Positions 51,147-60,408 of a stretch of DNA of 64,000 nucleotides are shown here, piece by piece. The stretch lies in the IMG/VR virus record IMGVR_UViG_3300030329_003334, positions 30,022 to 94,021 of that record; one strand, given 5' to 3'. Numbering within the stretch: position 1 is the first letter of the stretch; each line of letters begins with the position of its first letter. The notes under the pieces were generated by a model. That model was given only the letters and a program-made list of their open reading frames with translations. It searched no databases and was not told the DNA's origin. The translations under genes and the position numbers were made by a program. This DNA comes from a virus.

Positions 51147-52064
51147 ATGATGAGTAAAAGAACTTTGGTTTATGTAAAACCTATTATTAGAAATAAATGG
51201 CACGGTTTAAATGACTTAAATCGTTCTAAATTTCAAGATACTGCAGATGTCTTAATGGCTTTGTATGATTCAAAAATTGGTAAATTAGCAACTGGACTTG
51301 ATTCAGATGATGAGACTAGATTGGGGGCGGCTCTTGGAGCTGACCTCGGATCTACCTCTGAGTACTGGGATAATTTTCGTGTTAGGCTAAAAGATCAAAC
51401 GATGATTTATGATTTAAGCATTCCTTTACAGGAAGTACAAATTAAACTACTTAAAGCTAGTAGATTTGTAGCTAATTCTCAAAAAGAGTTTGATCAAGGA
51501 AAATGGCCAGCAGCTAAGTATATTATCTTTGATGAAGAACAAGAGCTTGAAAAGAAGGCAACTGAGGTAGAGTTAAAAACTAAAGCTATAGAGTTATTTA
51601 ATAATTTATCTCTTGAAAAAAAGATAGATTTATTAAAAATTTATGGAAAGTATACTATGGATTCTTCAAGAGATTTTGTATATACAAAATTATATGAGAT
51701 TGTTGAAGAAACACCAACTGACTTTTTAAAAGTAGCTTCGTTAAAACCAGAACAGATTAAAATTAAAGCTCTTGTTTTTGATTTAGAAAGAACTGGTATA
51801 TTTAGGAGAAAAGGTACGGCTTTTTTATATAATGATCAGCAAGTAGGTTTCGACTATGATAATACAGTAGAAAATTTATTAGATCCTATGAAACAAGAAC
51901 TTTTAGTTAAACTTAAAGGTGATTTGGAAGCTAGAATTCCTTCTCATACTATTGCAGTAAAAGAAGAGGTTATAGAAGAAGTAACTAATGTTGAATCAGA
52001 AGTTAAAGAATCTAAGCCTAAAGCTACTGCAAAAAAAGTTAAGAAGGATAAGAAAACTAAATAG
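51147..52064 (+). CDS. Virion protein downstream of the capsid gene (305 aa)
   Basis: KRTLVYVKPIIRNKWHGLN opens the chain; the middle is helical (TEVELKTKAIELFNNLSLEKK) and the end is Lys-rich and disordered (KPKATAKKVKKDKKTK). A gene in this place occurs in crAss-like genomes, but its function is not known to me. It may be a capsid-associated protein. Confidence 0.5.
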   Translation: MMSKRTLVYVKPIIRNKWHGLNDLNRSKFQDTADVLMALYDSKIGKLATGLDSDDETRLGAALGADLGSTSEYWDNFRVRLKDQTMIYDLSIPLQEVQIKLLKASRFVANSQKEFDQGKWPAAKYIIFDEEQELEKKATEVELKTKAIELFNNLSLEKKIDLLKIYGKYTMDSSRDFVYTKLYEIVEETPTDFLKVASLKPEQIKIKALVFDLERTGIFRRKGTAFLYNDQQVGFDYDNTVENLLDPMKQELLVKLKGDLEARIPSHTIAVKEEVIEEVTNVESEVKESKPKATAKKVKKDKKTK

Positions 52065-52067
52065 TAG

Positions 52068-52838
52068 ATGGATGTTAGAGAAATGCATTATGAAGTTAAG
52101 TTAAAACTTAACAAAATTGATAGTTCGGATTATGAAAATTTAACTGTTCCTGAGATAGATTGGTATCTAAATGAGGCTCAAGATATTTTTATAAAACAAC
52201 GCTATGGTATTTCTAATAACAAACGTCAAGGTTTTGAAACAACTCAAAAAAGAATAGATGATCTTAGGAAGTTAGTAGTTAAAGGTAATATTATACCTTT
52301 TACTACTTCTTCTGTTGATCTAAATTCTTATGAGGCTTGTTTACCTGAAAATTATATGTTTCATATAAGAAGTAGAGCAAATATAAGTAAAGAGACTTGC
52401 GCAACAAAATTAGGAGTATCAACTGTACAAGTACAACATGATGATCTTGATTCTATTTTACAAGACCCTTTTTACTCTCCTTCTTTTGAATGGGAAGAAA
52501 TACCTATAGTTTTTATGGAAGGAGGTCCTCAAGGGGTTACAGGAGCCGATGATATATGTCCTACAGGTTATGTTATAGGATATTCTGATGGAACTTTTAT
52601 TTTAAATGATTTAAGACTGGATTATCTACGAATGCCTAGACGTATAGCGTGGGGAGCAGGAGTAGGTAGTACATCTTACATCTATCCTAGCGGATTGCCA
52701 GCAGCACTTCTTGATAGTTGTGAGTTGGCTGAACATACACATCACGAGATTGTGGACATAGCCGTTATGATAGCTTCGGGTGATTTAGACCACCCAAATC
52801 TTCAAAGTAAGATTTTGAAGACACAATTAAATGAATAA
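52068..52838 (+). CDS. Head-tail connector or ring protein
   Basis: 256 residues. MDVREMHYEVKLKLNKIDSS, LNEAQDIFIKQRYG and HTHHEIVDIAVMIASGDLDHP resemble connector (ring/adaptor) proteins that dock under the portal. The four-helix N terminus and the beta insert (PTGYVIGYSDGTFIL) are consistent with that. It follows the capsid gene, as connectors often do. Confidence 0.55.
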   Translation: MDVREMHYEVKLKLNKIDSSDYENLTVPEIDWYLNEAQDIFIKQRYGISNNKRQGFETTQKRIDDLRKLVVKGNIIPFTTSSVDLNSYEACLPENYMFHIRSRANISKETCATKLGVSTVQVQHDDLDSILQDPFYSPSFEWEEIPIVFMEGGPQGVTGADDICPTGYVIGYSDGTFILNDLRLDYLRMPRRIAWGAGVGSTSYIYPSGLPAALLDSCELAEHTHHEIVDIAVMIASGDLDHPNLQSKILKTQLNE

Positions 52839-52859
52839 TAATAAATAAAAATTAAAACA

Positions 52860-54305
52860 ATGAGTACAAGAAATATGACAACCGATGTCTTAGTACCTTT
52901 TGTAGATAATGTTATAGCACAAGATGCTGATGTTGCTACATTTGTGAGCTCTGGGACTGTTGGTGAATTATATGCGTATGATACTGATACCAATTTAAAT
53001 GCTGGGGATACTAGTGCTATAGTTAGTCCTAATGTTCCTAGATCTATTACTTGGTGTGTCAAATATACGGATGAAGATGGAAATACTGCTTTGAAGAAAA
53101 GTAGTCCTATTCCTACTAAATGTATTAGATCTGTTCGTTATGAAGTAGGTGGAGCTGGTACAGCAAAAGTTGTAACAATTGATAGTGTTGATAATATCGA
53201 CTGTGAAACTGAATATTGTTTAAAAGTGAGATACGAGTCTCCAGAAATTGCTAAAACATATGGTTATCAAGATATGGTTAAAACATATTCTTATGTAACT
53301 AGATGTTGTGGTAGTGCATGTGGATGCCCTGATGGAGCTGCATGGGATGCTCTTATGGGTCTTGCTGAGCAATTAAATAATGATAATGATTCAGGAATGA
53401 ATAATGGTACTGCTAAATCAATAACACATGCTAGAGTATTAAACTCTACTTCTCCTACTGCTTCTAATGATCCAGATGAAATTTGGACATTAACTAAAGG
53501 TTCTAATATTATTAACTGTGCAACAGATATAGACTACGCTAGTGGTACTGATGTTGCTGTTGGTGACTTTATTAGAATTATGGATGGTGGTGGAACTGTT
53601 ACTACTGCTGCTGGTGATACATTTAGAGTAGAAGCTACTGATACAACTGCATTAACTATTACATTAGATCGTCCTTGGCCTTATTCTACGCAAAACCTAG
53701 ATACTACTGGTGATGCAGAGGTAATTCCTAAAGCTACTGGTGAGGCGTTTGCTGACTCTACGTGGTCTATGGAAATAGCTGGAGCTGGACAAGTTAATCC
53801 TTCTGGTGGTAATAATGTAAATTATACTCCAGCTTATATGACAGATTTCTATGTTGGATTAAGTTGTAATTTAGATTGTAATGCTACTGTAACTACTAGT
53901 ACTGCTTTAGTACAACCTGAAGGTTATGGTGTTGGTATCCAACAAATGGAAATAGCTAATTCTAGAATGCATAAGCCTTATATGGGTGCTACAATTACTG
54001 ATCAACCAAAATCTGGTTATGATTATTTTGTAGGAACAGGAACTACGCAAACTACTGCTTACTTCAATCAATTAATCGTTGAGTACACTGATTGTGGACA
54101 CGAATCTGCAGAGCAACCAATTATTTCTAGAAAGAAATTAATTATTGCTATGGATGCAGGTGATACTACTTTAAGAGGTGCAGCTGCCGCTGATGCGTCA
54201 GGTGAAACTGATGATGATGTTGTTACTTGGTGGGCAAGTCTGTGTGACTCTTTAGAGATTAATTTCGAAATGGAGCATATTGATCTAGATGCAGGAACTG
54301 ACTAA
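52860..54305 (+). CDS. Tail structural protein (481 aa)
   Basis: Beta-rich with Gly/Asp/Thr: SGTVGELYAYDTDTNL, FIRIMDGGGTVTTAAGD, and TRCCGSACGCPDG, a Cys cluster like those in the two small genes downstream. C-terminal VTWWASLCDSLEINFEMEH. No sheath or tube motif was seen. It is the last gene before a strong terminator, so it closes the capsid-tail block. Confidence 0.5.
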   Translation: MSTRNMTTDVLVPFVDNVIAQDADVATFVSSGTVGELYAYDTDTNLNAGDTSAIVSPNVPRSITWCVKYTDEDGNTALKKSSPIPTKCIRSVRYEVGGAGTAKVVTIDSVDNIDCETEYCLKVRYESPEIAKTYGYQDMVKTYSYVTRCCGSACGCPDGAAWDALMGLAEQLNNDNDSGMNNGTAKSITHARVLNSTSPTASNDPDEIWTLTKGSNIINCATDIDYASGTDVAVGDFIRIMDGGGTVTTAAGDTFRVEATDTTALTITLDRPWPYSTQNLDTTGDAEVIPKATGEAFADSTWSMEIAGAGQVNPSGGNNVNYTPAYMTDFYVGLSCNLDCNATVTTSTALVQPEGYGVGIQQMEIANSRMHKPYMGATITDQPKSGYDYFVGTGTTQTTAYFNQLIVEYTDCGHESAEQPIISRKKLIIAMDAGDTTLRGAAAADASGETDDDVVTWWASLCDSLEINFEMEHIDLDAGTD

Positions 54306-54326
54306 TAGTTAGTTACCTCAGATATT

Positions 54327-54359
54327 AAGAGAGCGAGGGATTTATTCCCTCCCTCTTTT
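54327..54359 (+). terminator. Intrinsic terminator after the capsid-tail block
   Basis: AAGAG/CTCTT enclosing GAGGGA/TCCCTC (54335-54340 with 54346-54351), loop TTTAT, followed by TTTT. It ends the transcript from the promoter at 48.4 kb and probably attenuates the downstream adhesin genes. Confidence 0.65.
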
Positions 54360-54381
54360 ATCTGTTTAAAAATTTATATCA

Positions 54382-54609
54382 ATGGATCGAGTTCTCTGTA
54401 TTCTTCAAGCTTACGCTGCACAAATTGTATTAGACTGTGATAAATGTAATGAAGAGTTTCTAAGAAAGTTTTTAGAAGCTCATGCCTTATATAGGACTGT
54501 TATTATTGCTACTAATGAAGGCTGTGATCAGACAAAAATAGATAATGTTACTAAAACATTAGAAAATTATGTATTGACTATGGAATGCAGATATTGTGGT
54601 AATTGTTAA
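54382..54609 (+). CDS. Small Cys-module protein (75 aa), paralogue of the next gene's C terminus
   Basis: CDKCNEEFLRKFLEAHALYRTVI then ECRYCGNC at the end. The same layout (CDECDDEYRRKFLKAYALSKAI, then CDCKNC) ends the next gene. The Cys sets could bind zinc. Function unknown; likely a tail accessory. Confidence 0.55.
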   Translation: MDRVLCILQAYAAQIVLDCDKCNEEFLRKFLEAHALYRTVIIATNEGCDQTKIDNVTKTLENYVLTMECRYCGNC

Positions 54610-54619
54610 TAATTAATTT

Positions 54620-55237
54620 ATGGCAACAAAAACAACATTAAATACAGGAGATAATACAAAAGAAATATTTCCAAATAGTAAGAGTACATTTACGACTACT
54701 GCAAAAGTAGACCGTCATTTAATTAGTCCTGCTCAGGATTGTAGTGGCTTTTTACTTGTATTAAGTTTAAATACTATTTTGGATGATCAAGATCCTAATC
54801 AAATAACTAATATGGCTATTACATTAGATGTAATACAACATAATGATGGAAGTACAACAACTTATAGTGATGGTACAGATTATGATATAGATTATTATAA
54901 TGATGAGCTTATATATGGAGTTTTTATTACTCATTCTTTTACTAGTGGATATTATACTATAAGATATAAAGTATCTGGAGATAATATTGATACCATATAT
55001 GTAGATAAAAAAATAAAAGTAGATTGTAATTGTTGTTTAAATAAAGCTTTAAAGAAACTGCATTCTTTAGAATGTGATGAATGTGATGATGAATATAGGA
55101 GAAAGTTTTTAAAAGCTTATGCTTTGAGTAAGGCTATTGAATTTGCACCTCATGCTACAAATAAAACTATGGTAGCTAGAGCAATTAAATTAAGAGACAA
55201 TTTATGTAATAACTTATGTGATTGTAAAAACTGTTAA
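54620..55237 (+). CDS. Beta-type virion protein with C-terminal Cys module (205 aa)
   Basis: The N-terminal 130 residues are beta-rich (FLLVLSLNTILDDQD, TITLDVI-type strands), the rest is the Cys module described for the previous gene: CCLNKALKKLHSLECDECDDEYRRKF and NLCDCKNC. The fusion of a beta domain to that module suggests that the module docks a partner. No family recognised. Confidence 0.5.
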   Translation: MATKTTLNTGDNTKEIFPNSKSTFTTTAKVDRHLISPAQDCSGFLLVLSLNTILDDQDPNQITNMAITLDVIQHNDGSTTTYSDGTDYDIDYYNDELIYGVFITHSFTSGYYTIRYKVSGDNIDTIYVDKKIKVDCNCCLNKALKKLHSLECDECDDEYRRKFLKAYALSKAIEFAPHATNKTMVARAIKLRDNLCNNLCDCKNC

Positions 55238-55243
55238 AAAATA

Positions 55244-56524
55244 ATGGCTATTATATATAAATTTACTAATTGTATTGCGCCTAATACTGATATATACCCA
55301 TTTTTCTGTGGTAACTCAAATGGTGTAATGAGTATTAATTGTACTTCACCGCCTACACCTATAGCTACAATGGTTGCAGCAAATGCTGCTTGGTATAATG
55401 CTGTAGGTTCTCCTGTTCCTGGAACAGTTATACAAATTAATGGTTCTGCAGAGTTTACATATATGGGTAGTGCAACCTATACTCCAGGATCACTTCCAAA
55501 TCTTACTCCATGGGTAAGTGCGATTAATAGTGTTAGTACTCTTACAACAGGGTGTACAACTAACAGACCACCTCCAATAACAACAAAACATCATAAATGG
55601 ATGGAGTGTGATGGTCCATCAACTTTATTTAATGTAATAGAACAAGGACTTGTGGCGTATACTGCAGTGCTTTCAAATCAATGGTGGGTTAGTGTAGGTT
55701 CTCCTGCTTCTGGTGAGGTAGTTAAAATTACAGTAGATGGAAATCCTAAATGTTTAATGTATAAAGGTTGGGATAATATAGCTCAAAGTTCCTTTGATGA
55801 TTTATCTTCTTCTAGTGCTAGTATTTATAGTGATTGTGTAGATTGTGAAGCTATTTACGGTTGTACAGACCCAACAGCCACTAATTATGATCCAAATGCA
55901 ACAATTGATGATGGAAGTTGTATATATACTGGAAGTGTGGTTAGAGGTTGTACTGATCCTAGTGCAACTGTTGCAACATATAACCCTAATGCAACTGCTG
56001 ATTGTGATGGTAATGTTATAGGTGGTTCAGTTTATAATTCATTTTCTGGTGGTTATGGAGATACTCAATGTTGTGTTTATCCCATTGCTATTCTTGGGTG
56101 TACTGATCCATTATCGTGTAATTATAATCCAAATGCTACAGTCGATGATGGATCATGTTGTGATTTGTTGGGTTGTATGGATCCAGCAGCTACCAACTAT
56201 GATCCAAATGCGTGTTGCGATGACGGTTCTTGTATCTATCCGCCAAATCCTTCTATTTCAGGATGTACCGATCCTACAGCTCTTAATTATAATCCTTTAG
56301 CTACTGCAGATGATGGTTCTTGTCAGTATCCATGTACTCCAGAAATAGTTGATCCTAATTCTGATCCAACAGATCCAAGTACTCCAAATCCTTGTTCTAT
56401 ATTACAGTTGGCTAATCAATGGTCGGCTAATGTTAGTATAGGTACAATAGATTGTAGTCCTACTTTAATGAATGATTTAATAATGATAATAGCATTAAAT
56501 GATATGCTTAATGAAATAGTTTAA
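55244..56524 (+). CDS. Virion protein with GCTDP...DDGSC repeats (426 aa)
   Basis: The N-terminal half holds two copies of a module (AAWYNAVGSPVPGTVIQI and QWWVSVGSPASGEVVKI), also seen in the gene at 38135. From about residue 206 to 360 come five repeats of GCTDPTATNYDPNATIDDGSC type, the second enlarged and partly degenerate. Such repeats are common in secreted Bacteroidota proteins and are probably calcium-binding or disulfide-bound. Likely surface-exposed adhesin of the tail. Confidence 0.6.
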   Translation: MAIIYKFTNCIAPNTDIYPFFCGNSNGVMSINCTSPPTPIATMVAANAAWYNAVGSPVPGTVIQINGSAEFTYMGSATYTPGSLPNLTPWVSAINSVSTLTTGCTTNRPPPITTKHHKWMECDGPSTLFNVIEQGLVAYTAVLSNQWWVSVGSPASGEVVKITVDGNPKCLMYKGWDNIAQSSFDDLSSSSASIYSDCVDCEAIYGCTDPTATNYDPNATIDDGSCIYTGSVVRGCTDPSATVATYNPNATADCDGNVIGGSVYNSFSGGYGDTQCCVYPIAILGCTDPLSCNYNPNATVDDGSCCDLLGCMDPAATNYDPNACCDDGSCIYPPNPSISGCTDPTALNYNPLATADDGSCQYPCTPEIVDPNSDPTDPSTPNPCSILQLANQWSANVSIGTIDCSPTLMNDLIMIIALNDMLNEIV

Positions 56525-56526
56525 TT

Positions 56527-59500
56527 ATGCCAAATATAGGAGATTATATACCATCGGTTGATGGATTTTGTTATTGGATAGATCCTTTGGATTCGCAACA
56601 TATAAAGGTTGCTAAAGTGATGTATACTAGTATAATACAAAATGTATTAGGTACTGCTAATACAACTCCTAGTATTGCTGCAGGTACTCCAGCGGTTAAT
56701 GGAAATATTCAGACTAGAATATGGGGATGTGATGCGATATATCAAGCTCCTAATACTACGAATCCAGATAATGGAACTACATATCCTTCAGAAAGTCATA
56801 CAGATGGTGTAGGAAATACTATAGGTATGATTCATTATTGGAATGCTACTTATGGTATAACTCCGTCTTATTCTAATACAGATCCTAATTGCGATTTTTA
56901 TAATGTAACAAGAAAGCTTATGGGTTGTGGACCTATGGTATATAGTAATTGTAATACATACAATGCTAATTATTATATTTATAGTAGTTCTCCATTTCAT
57001 TCGGCAGCCTCAGGATTAGAATCATATTTCGAAAATGGAGTTGGAACTTATCATTGGTATTTACCCGCTATAGACGAGTTAGTAGAAGTTGTCCAAAGTA
57101 TAGGAAGTGTGGGTGCTAATACAATAGGAGATCCTAATGGTATTCATAAAGTTTATCCTTCTTCTACTCAAGTATCAGAAGACGAAGAAACAAATGGTTG
57201 TTTTGATTTAAATGGTGCTAATCTTAGTGATTATAAATATGGTACAGCTCCAAGTAGAAGACTTAATGTGTGGGGAGTTGATACTACTGGAGAACCGTTA
57301 ATGGGTACTGGAAGTTCTAATACTATTATTTTACCTAAGAATGTTTGGACACAGTTTATTATGATAAAGGAATATAACATTCCTGAAGATACTTATGATT
57401 GTAGTAATGGAACTTGTGTTCTTAATCAGTTTGGTTTAGGACAATATCAAGGACCAACAGCATTAGCAGATTGTCAAGCTCTTTGTGGCGTAGTAGACTG
57501 TACTAATCAACATCCTGTATGTGACGCTGCTGCTGTTACTAATATTAGTGTTGCTGGTGCTAATGATGGTCAAGTAACATTACCTTTTCATTATGAAGAT
57601 CAATTTGGTGCTACAATACCTAATCCTGTAAGCTCTACATTTACATTAACTTATGAATTATTTATAGATATTAGTGGTAGTTGGAGTAGTCAAGGAGGTG
57701 CAGGACAATTAAATTCTAGTTCACAAACATCTTTTACTTATACAAATCTTGGTCCTGGAAGTTATAAACATACTATATTTGATGTTGAAGGATGTTCATG
57801 TGATCATTTTTTTACTATAACTGAACCTGCTGATCCTTGTGCAAGTACTAATATAGTAACATCAAATGTATCTTCTGTTTTACCTGGTTGTACAACAAAT
57901 TTAAATGGAGGAGAAAGTACTTATACTATAAGCGGAGGAACATCACCATATAATATAACTAATGTTTTTTCTCCTTCATGTTATAGTACATATTTACAAA
58001 ATTATACTAGTACAGGATCTATTACTTTTCCTAATTTATGCCAAGGAAACTATGAATGGGAAATAGAAGATGAAGATGGTTGTACAACAATGCTTACTTT
58101 TACTGTAGGATGTGAACAATGTGATATTTCATTATCAGGAGTTGTAAAACCGCCTCAATGTTTTGGTGGGAATAATCCTTTAGGAGGCTATGAAGCTACA
58201 GTAAATACAACTAATATTTCTACTTTTCAATATACACTAACTGGTAGTTTAGGATATTCTTTTAGTACTACTACTGGTCAATTAGGTGTTTATACTTTTA
58301 CAAATTTACCGCCAGATACATATACTTTGGTTGTAGTAGATGATACAACATTATGTACAGATACTATAACTTTTGCTGTAAGTACTCCTCCAACTATAAT
58401 AATTTCTGGAATTGTATCTCATGTAAGTATGTATGGATTAAGCGATGGTTCAATAACTTTATCTGTGTCAGGAGGAACACCTCCATTTAGTTATATATGG
58501 AATACAGGAGCAACAACACAGAATTTAACAGGTATTCCAGCAGGAACTTATACAGTTTCTATTACAGATATGAGCGGTTGTACAGCAGAACAAACATTTG
58601 TAGTAGAAGAACCAGAATGTAATTTAGTTATAGCAGGTTCTGTTACATGTCCTTCAGAAGGTACTGTAGATAGTACTACAACTGCAACAGCTACTATAGA
58701 TGTAGATTCTTCTACTGTAGCTGATTATGATGGAAAAAGATTTTTAATAGATATACCTAATAGTTCAGGAGGTTTTGGGTATTACGAAGTATGGTTTGAT
58801 GCTACAGGATCTACTACAGCACCTACTGCTATTACGGGATATACTCAAATAGAGATTGATATTAGTGCTGCAACAACTGTTGCTGATATTGCTACACAAA
58901 TAAAAATTGCATTAAATTTAAATACATCTAATATTACAGTTACTGCTAATTCGGATATTGTAAGTATTACTTTTGATAATGCAGGTACTGCAGTATTAGA
59001 ACATGCAAGTTCTAATGGTACTACTAATTCTCAATTAAATATAAGTTTAACTCAACAATCTGGTAATGATGGCTCTATTAATTTATATACACCTTTAGGA
59101 GGATTACCTCCTTATACTTATAATTGGATAGGTCCTGATTCATTTTCAGACACTACACAAGATATTGATGGTTTATCTTCAGGATTATATACAGTAACTG
59201 TTTGTGATTCTTTAGGTTGTTGTGAAGATAAAACTTTTATAGTTCAGACTGGATGTTGTATTAGTTCAGACGATGCTGATGATGCAGTTGATTATTTAAA
59301 TTCTATATTAGCTAGATGTGGATGCGAAATAGATCCTTGTAAAGATGGTGTTACTTCAACACCACCGACAACAAAACCTAAAAGTGGTGGTTCTAGTAGA
59401 ACATTTACTAATTTATATCATCAATCAATTTCAATAGGTGGAATTAATTTAACAACTACTCCACTGAATAATAGACAAAATGTAAGAGTTCCTCAAGTTT

Positions 59501-60399
59501 CAAAAGAATTACGAGCGATTATTACTAGTCCTTCTTTTCGGAAAGATCAAATTAGTCAAGTATCTGTTTTAGAAAAAACAGCACAATTAGCTAATAAAAA
59601 TGAAATTAAAGGTTTTAAAGAGTATGCTAAATTTGTAGTAGAATCAGGAATGGAAAGTGTATATAAAAGTCTAGTAATAGATAATCCGAGTTTTCAAAAT
59701 CCTTTATTAAATAAAGATGTAAATGTAATAGCAGAATTAACAGATAGAGAAATAGAAAAAATACAAAAAGAAAATAAAGATGATCTTTCTTTTGTAGAAT
59801 TAAGTAATCCTGTAATAAAAAAATCTATTGGTAGTAATATATATGAAGATCCTACAGATGAACCATCTGAACCTGGTAGCCGCGATAGGGACGAACCAGA
59901 AACTGGTGGTTGTTTCTTAGAAGGAACTAAAGTAAGAACTCCTAAAGGAGAAAAGATGATAGAAAGTATAATAAAGGGAGATGTTGTTTATTCTTATAAT
60001 CTAGAAACAAAAAAGATTGTTAAAAATACCGTAGATAAATTACTAGTTCATAGAGATTATAATGATGAAGCAGTATTATTAATATTATCTAATAATGAAG
60101 AATTGTATGTTACATTAAATCATCCATTCTTTAGTATTTCAGATGATAAATTTAAGAGACTAGAGAAGTTTGAAATCGGAGATTTAGTATATTATTATAA
60201 AAATGGAGAATTAGAGATTGTTAAAATAAAACAGATGAAACCAATTGGTACTTTTGAAGTACAGTATAATTTAGAGTTAGAAGGCGAACCAAGAAATTAT
60301 TTTGCTAATAATACTTTAGTTCATAATGCTCAAGAAAAAAATGGTGAGGGAGAAACTGAAGGTGAATACGAGGGAGAATGTGAAGGACTGGATTGTTAA
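56527..60399 (+). CDS. Adhesin-like virion protein with SprB-type repeats and C-terminal Hint domain
   Basis: 1,290 residues. Residues about 1-330 have FxWxxx-type exported features and Cys pairs. From about 440 to 920 there are three SprB-type units (GTSPYNITNVF..., GTPPFSYIWNTGATTQN...AGTYTVSITD, GGLPPYTYNW...GLYTVTVCD) with an inserted beta domain. A Hint (intein/hedgehog-like) domain spans about 1129-1267: CFLEGTKVRTPKG, then VTLNHPFFS, ending LVHN before AQEK. All key residues are present except a Cys/Ser/Thr after the last Asn. The final 23 residues are acidic. Confidence 0.65.
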   Translation: MPNIGDYIPSVDGFCYWIDPLDSQHIKVAKVMYTSIIQNVLGTANTTPSIAAGTPAVNGNIQTRIWGCDAIYQAPNTTNPDNGTTYPSESHTDGVGNTIGMIHYWNATYGITPSYSNTDPNCDFYNVTRKLMGCGPMVYSNCNTYNANYYIYSSSPFHSAASGLESYFENGVGTYHWYLPAIDELVEVVQSIGSVGANTIGDPNGIHKVYPSSTQVSEDEETNGCFDLNGANLSDYKYGTAPSRRLNVWGVDTTGEPLMGTGSSNTIILPKNVWTQFIMIKEYNIPEDTYDCSNGTCVLNQFGLGQYQGPTALADCQALCGVVDCTNQHPVCDAAAVTNISVAGANDGQVTLPFHYEDQFGATIPNPVSSTFTLTYELFIDISGSWSSQGGAGQLNSSSQTSFTYTNLGPGSYKHTIFDVEGCSCDHFFTITEPADPCASTNIVTSNVSSVLPGCTTNLNGGESTYTISGGTSPYNITNVFSPSCYSTYLQNYTSTGSITFPNLCQGNYEWEIEDEDGCTTMLTFTVGCEQCDISLSGVVKPPQCFGGNNPLGGYEATVNTTNISTFQYTLTGSLGYSFSTTTGQLGVYTFTNLPPDTYTLVVVDDTTLCTDTITFAVSTPPTIIISGIVSHVSMYGLSDGSITLSVSGGTPPFSYIWNTGATTQNLTGIPAGTYTVSITDMSGCTAEQTFVVEEPECNLVIAGSVTCPSEGTVDSTTTATATIDVDSSTVADYDGKRFLIDIPNSSGGFGYYEVWFDATGSTTAPTAITGYTQIEIDISAATTVADIATQIKIALNLNTSNITVTANSDIVSITFDNAGTAVLEHASSNGTTNSQLNISLTQQSGNDGSINLYTPLGGLPPYTYNWIGPDSFSDTTQDIDGLSSGLYTVTVCDSLGCCEDKTFIVQTGCCISSDDADDAVDYLNSILARCGCEIDPCKDGVTSTPPTTKPKSGGSSRTFTNLYHQSISIGGINLTTTPLNNRQNVRVPQVSKELRAIITSPSFRKDQISQVSVLEKTAQLANKNEIKGFKEYAKFVVESGMESVYKSLVIDNPSFQNPLLNKDVNVIAELTDREIEKIQKENKDDLSFVELSNPVIKKSIGSNIYEDPTDEPSEPGSRDRDEPETGGCFLEGTKVRTPKGEKMIESIIKGDVVYSYNLETKKIVKNTVDKLLVHRDYNDEAVLLILSNNEELYVTLNHPFFSISDDKFKRLEKFEIGDLVYYYKNGELEIVKIKQMKPIGTFEVQYNLELEGEPRNYFANNTLVHNAQEKNGEGETEGEYEGECEGLDC

Positions 60400-60408
60400 A
60401 ATTAAATT

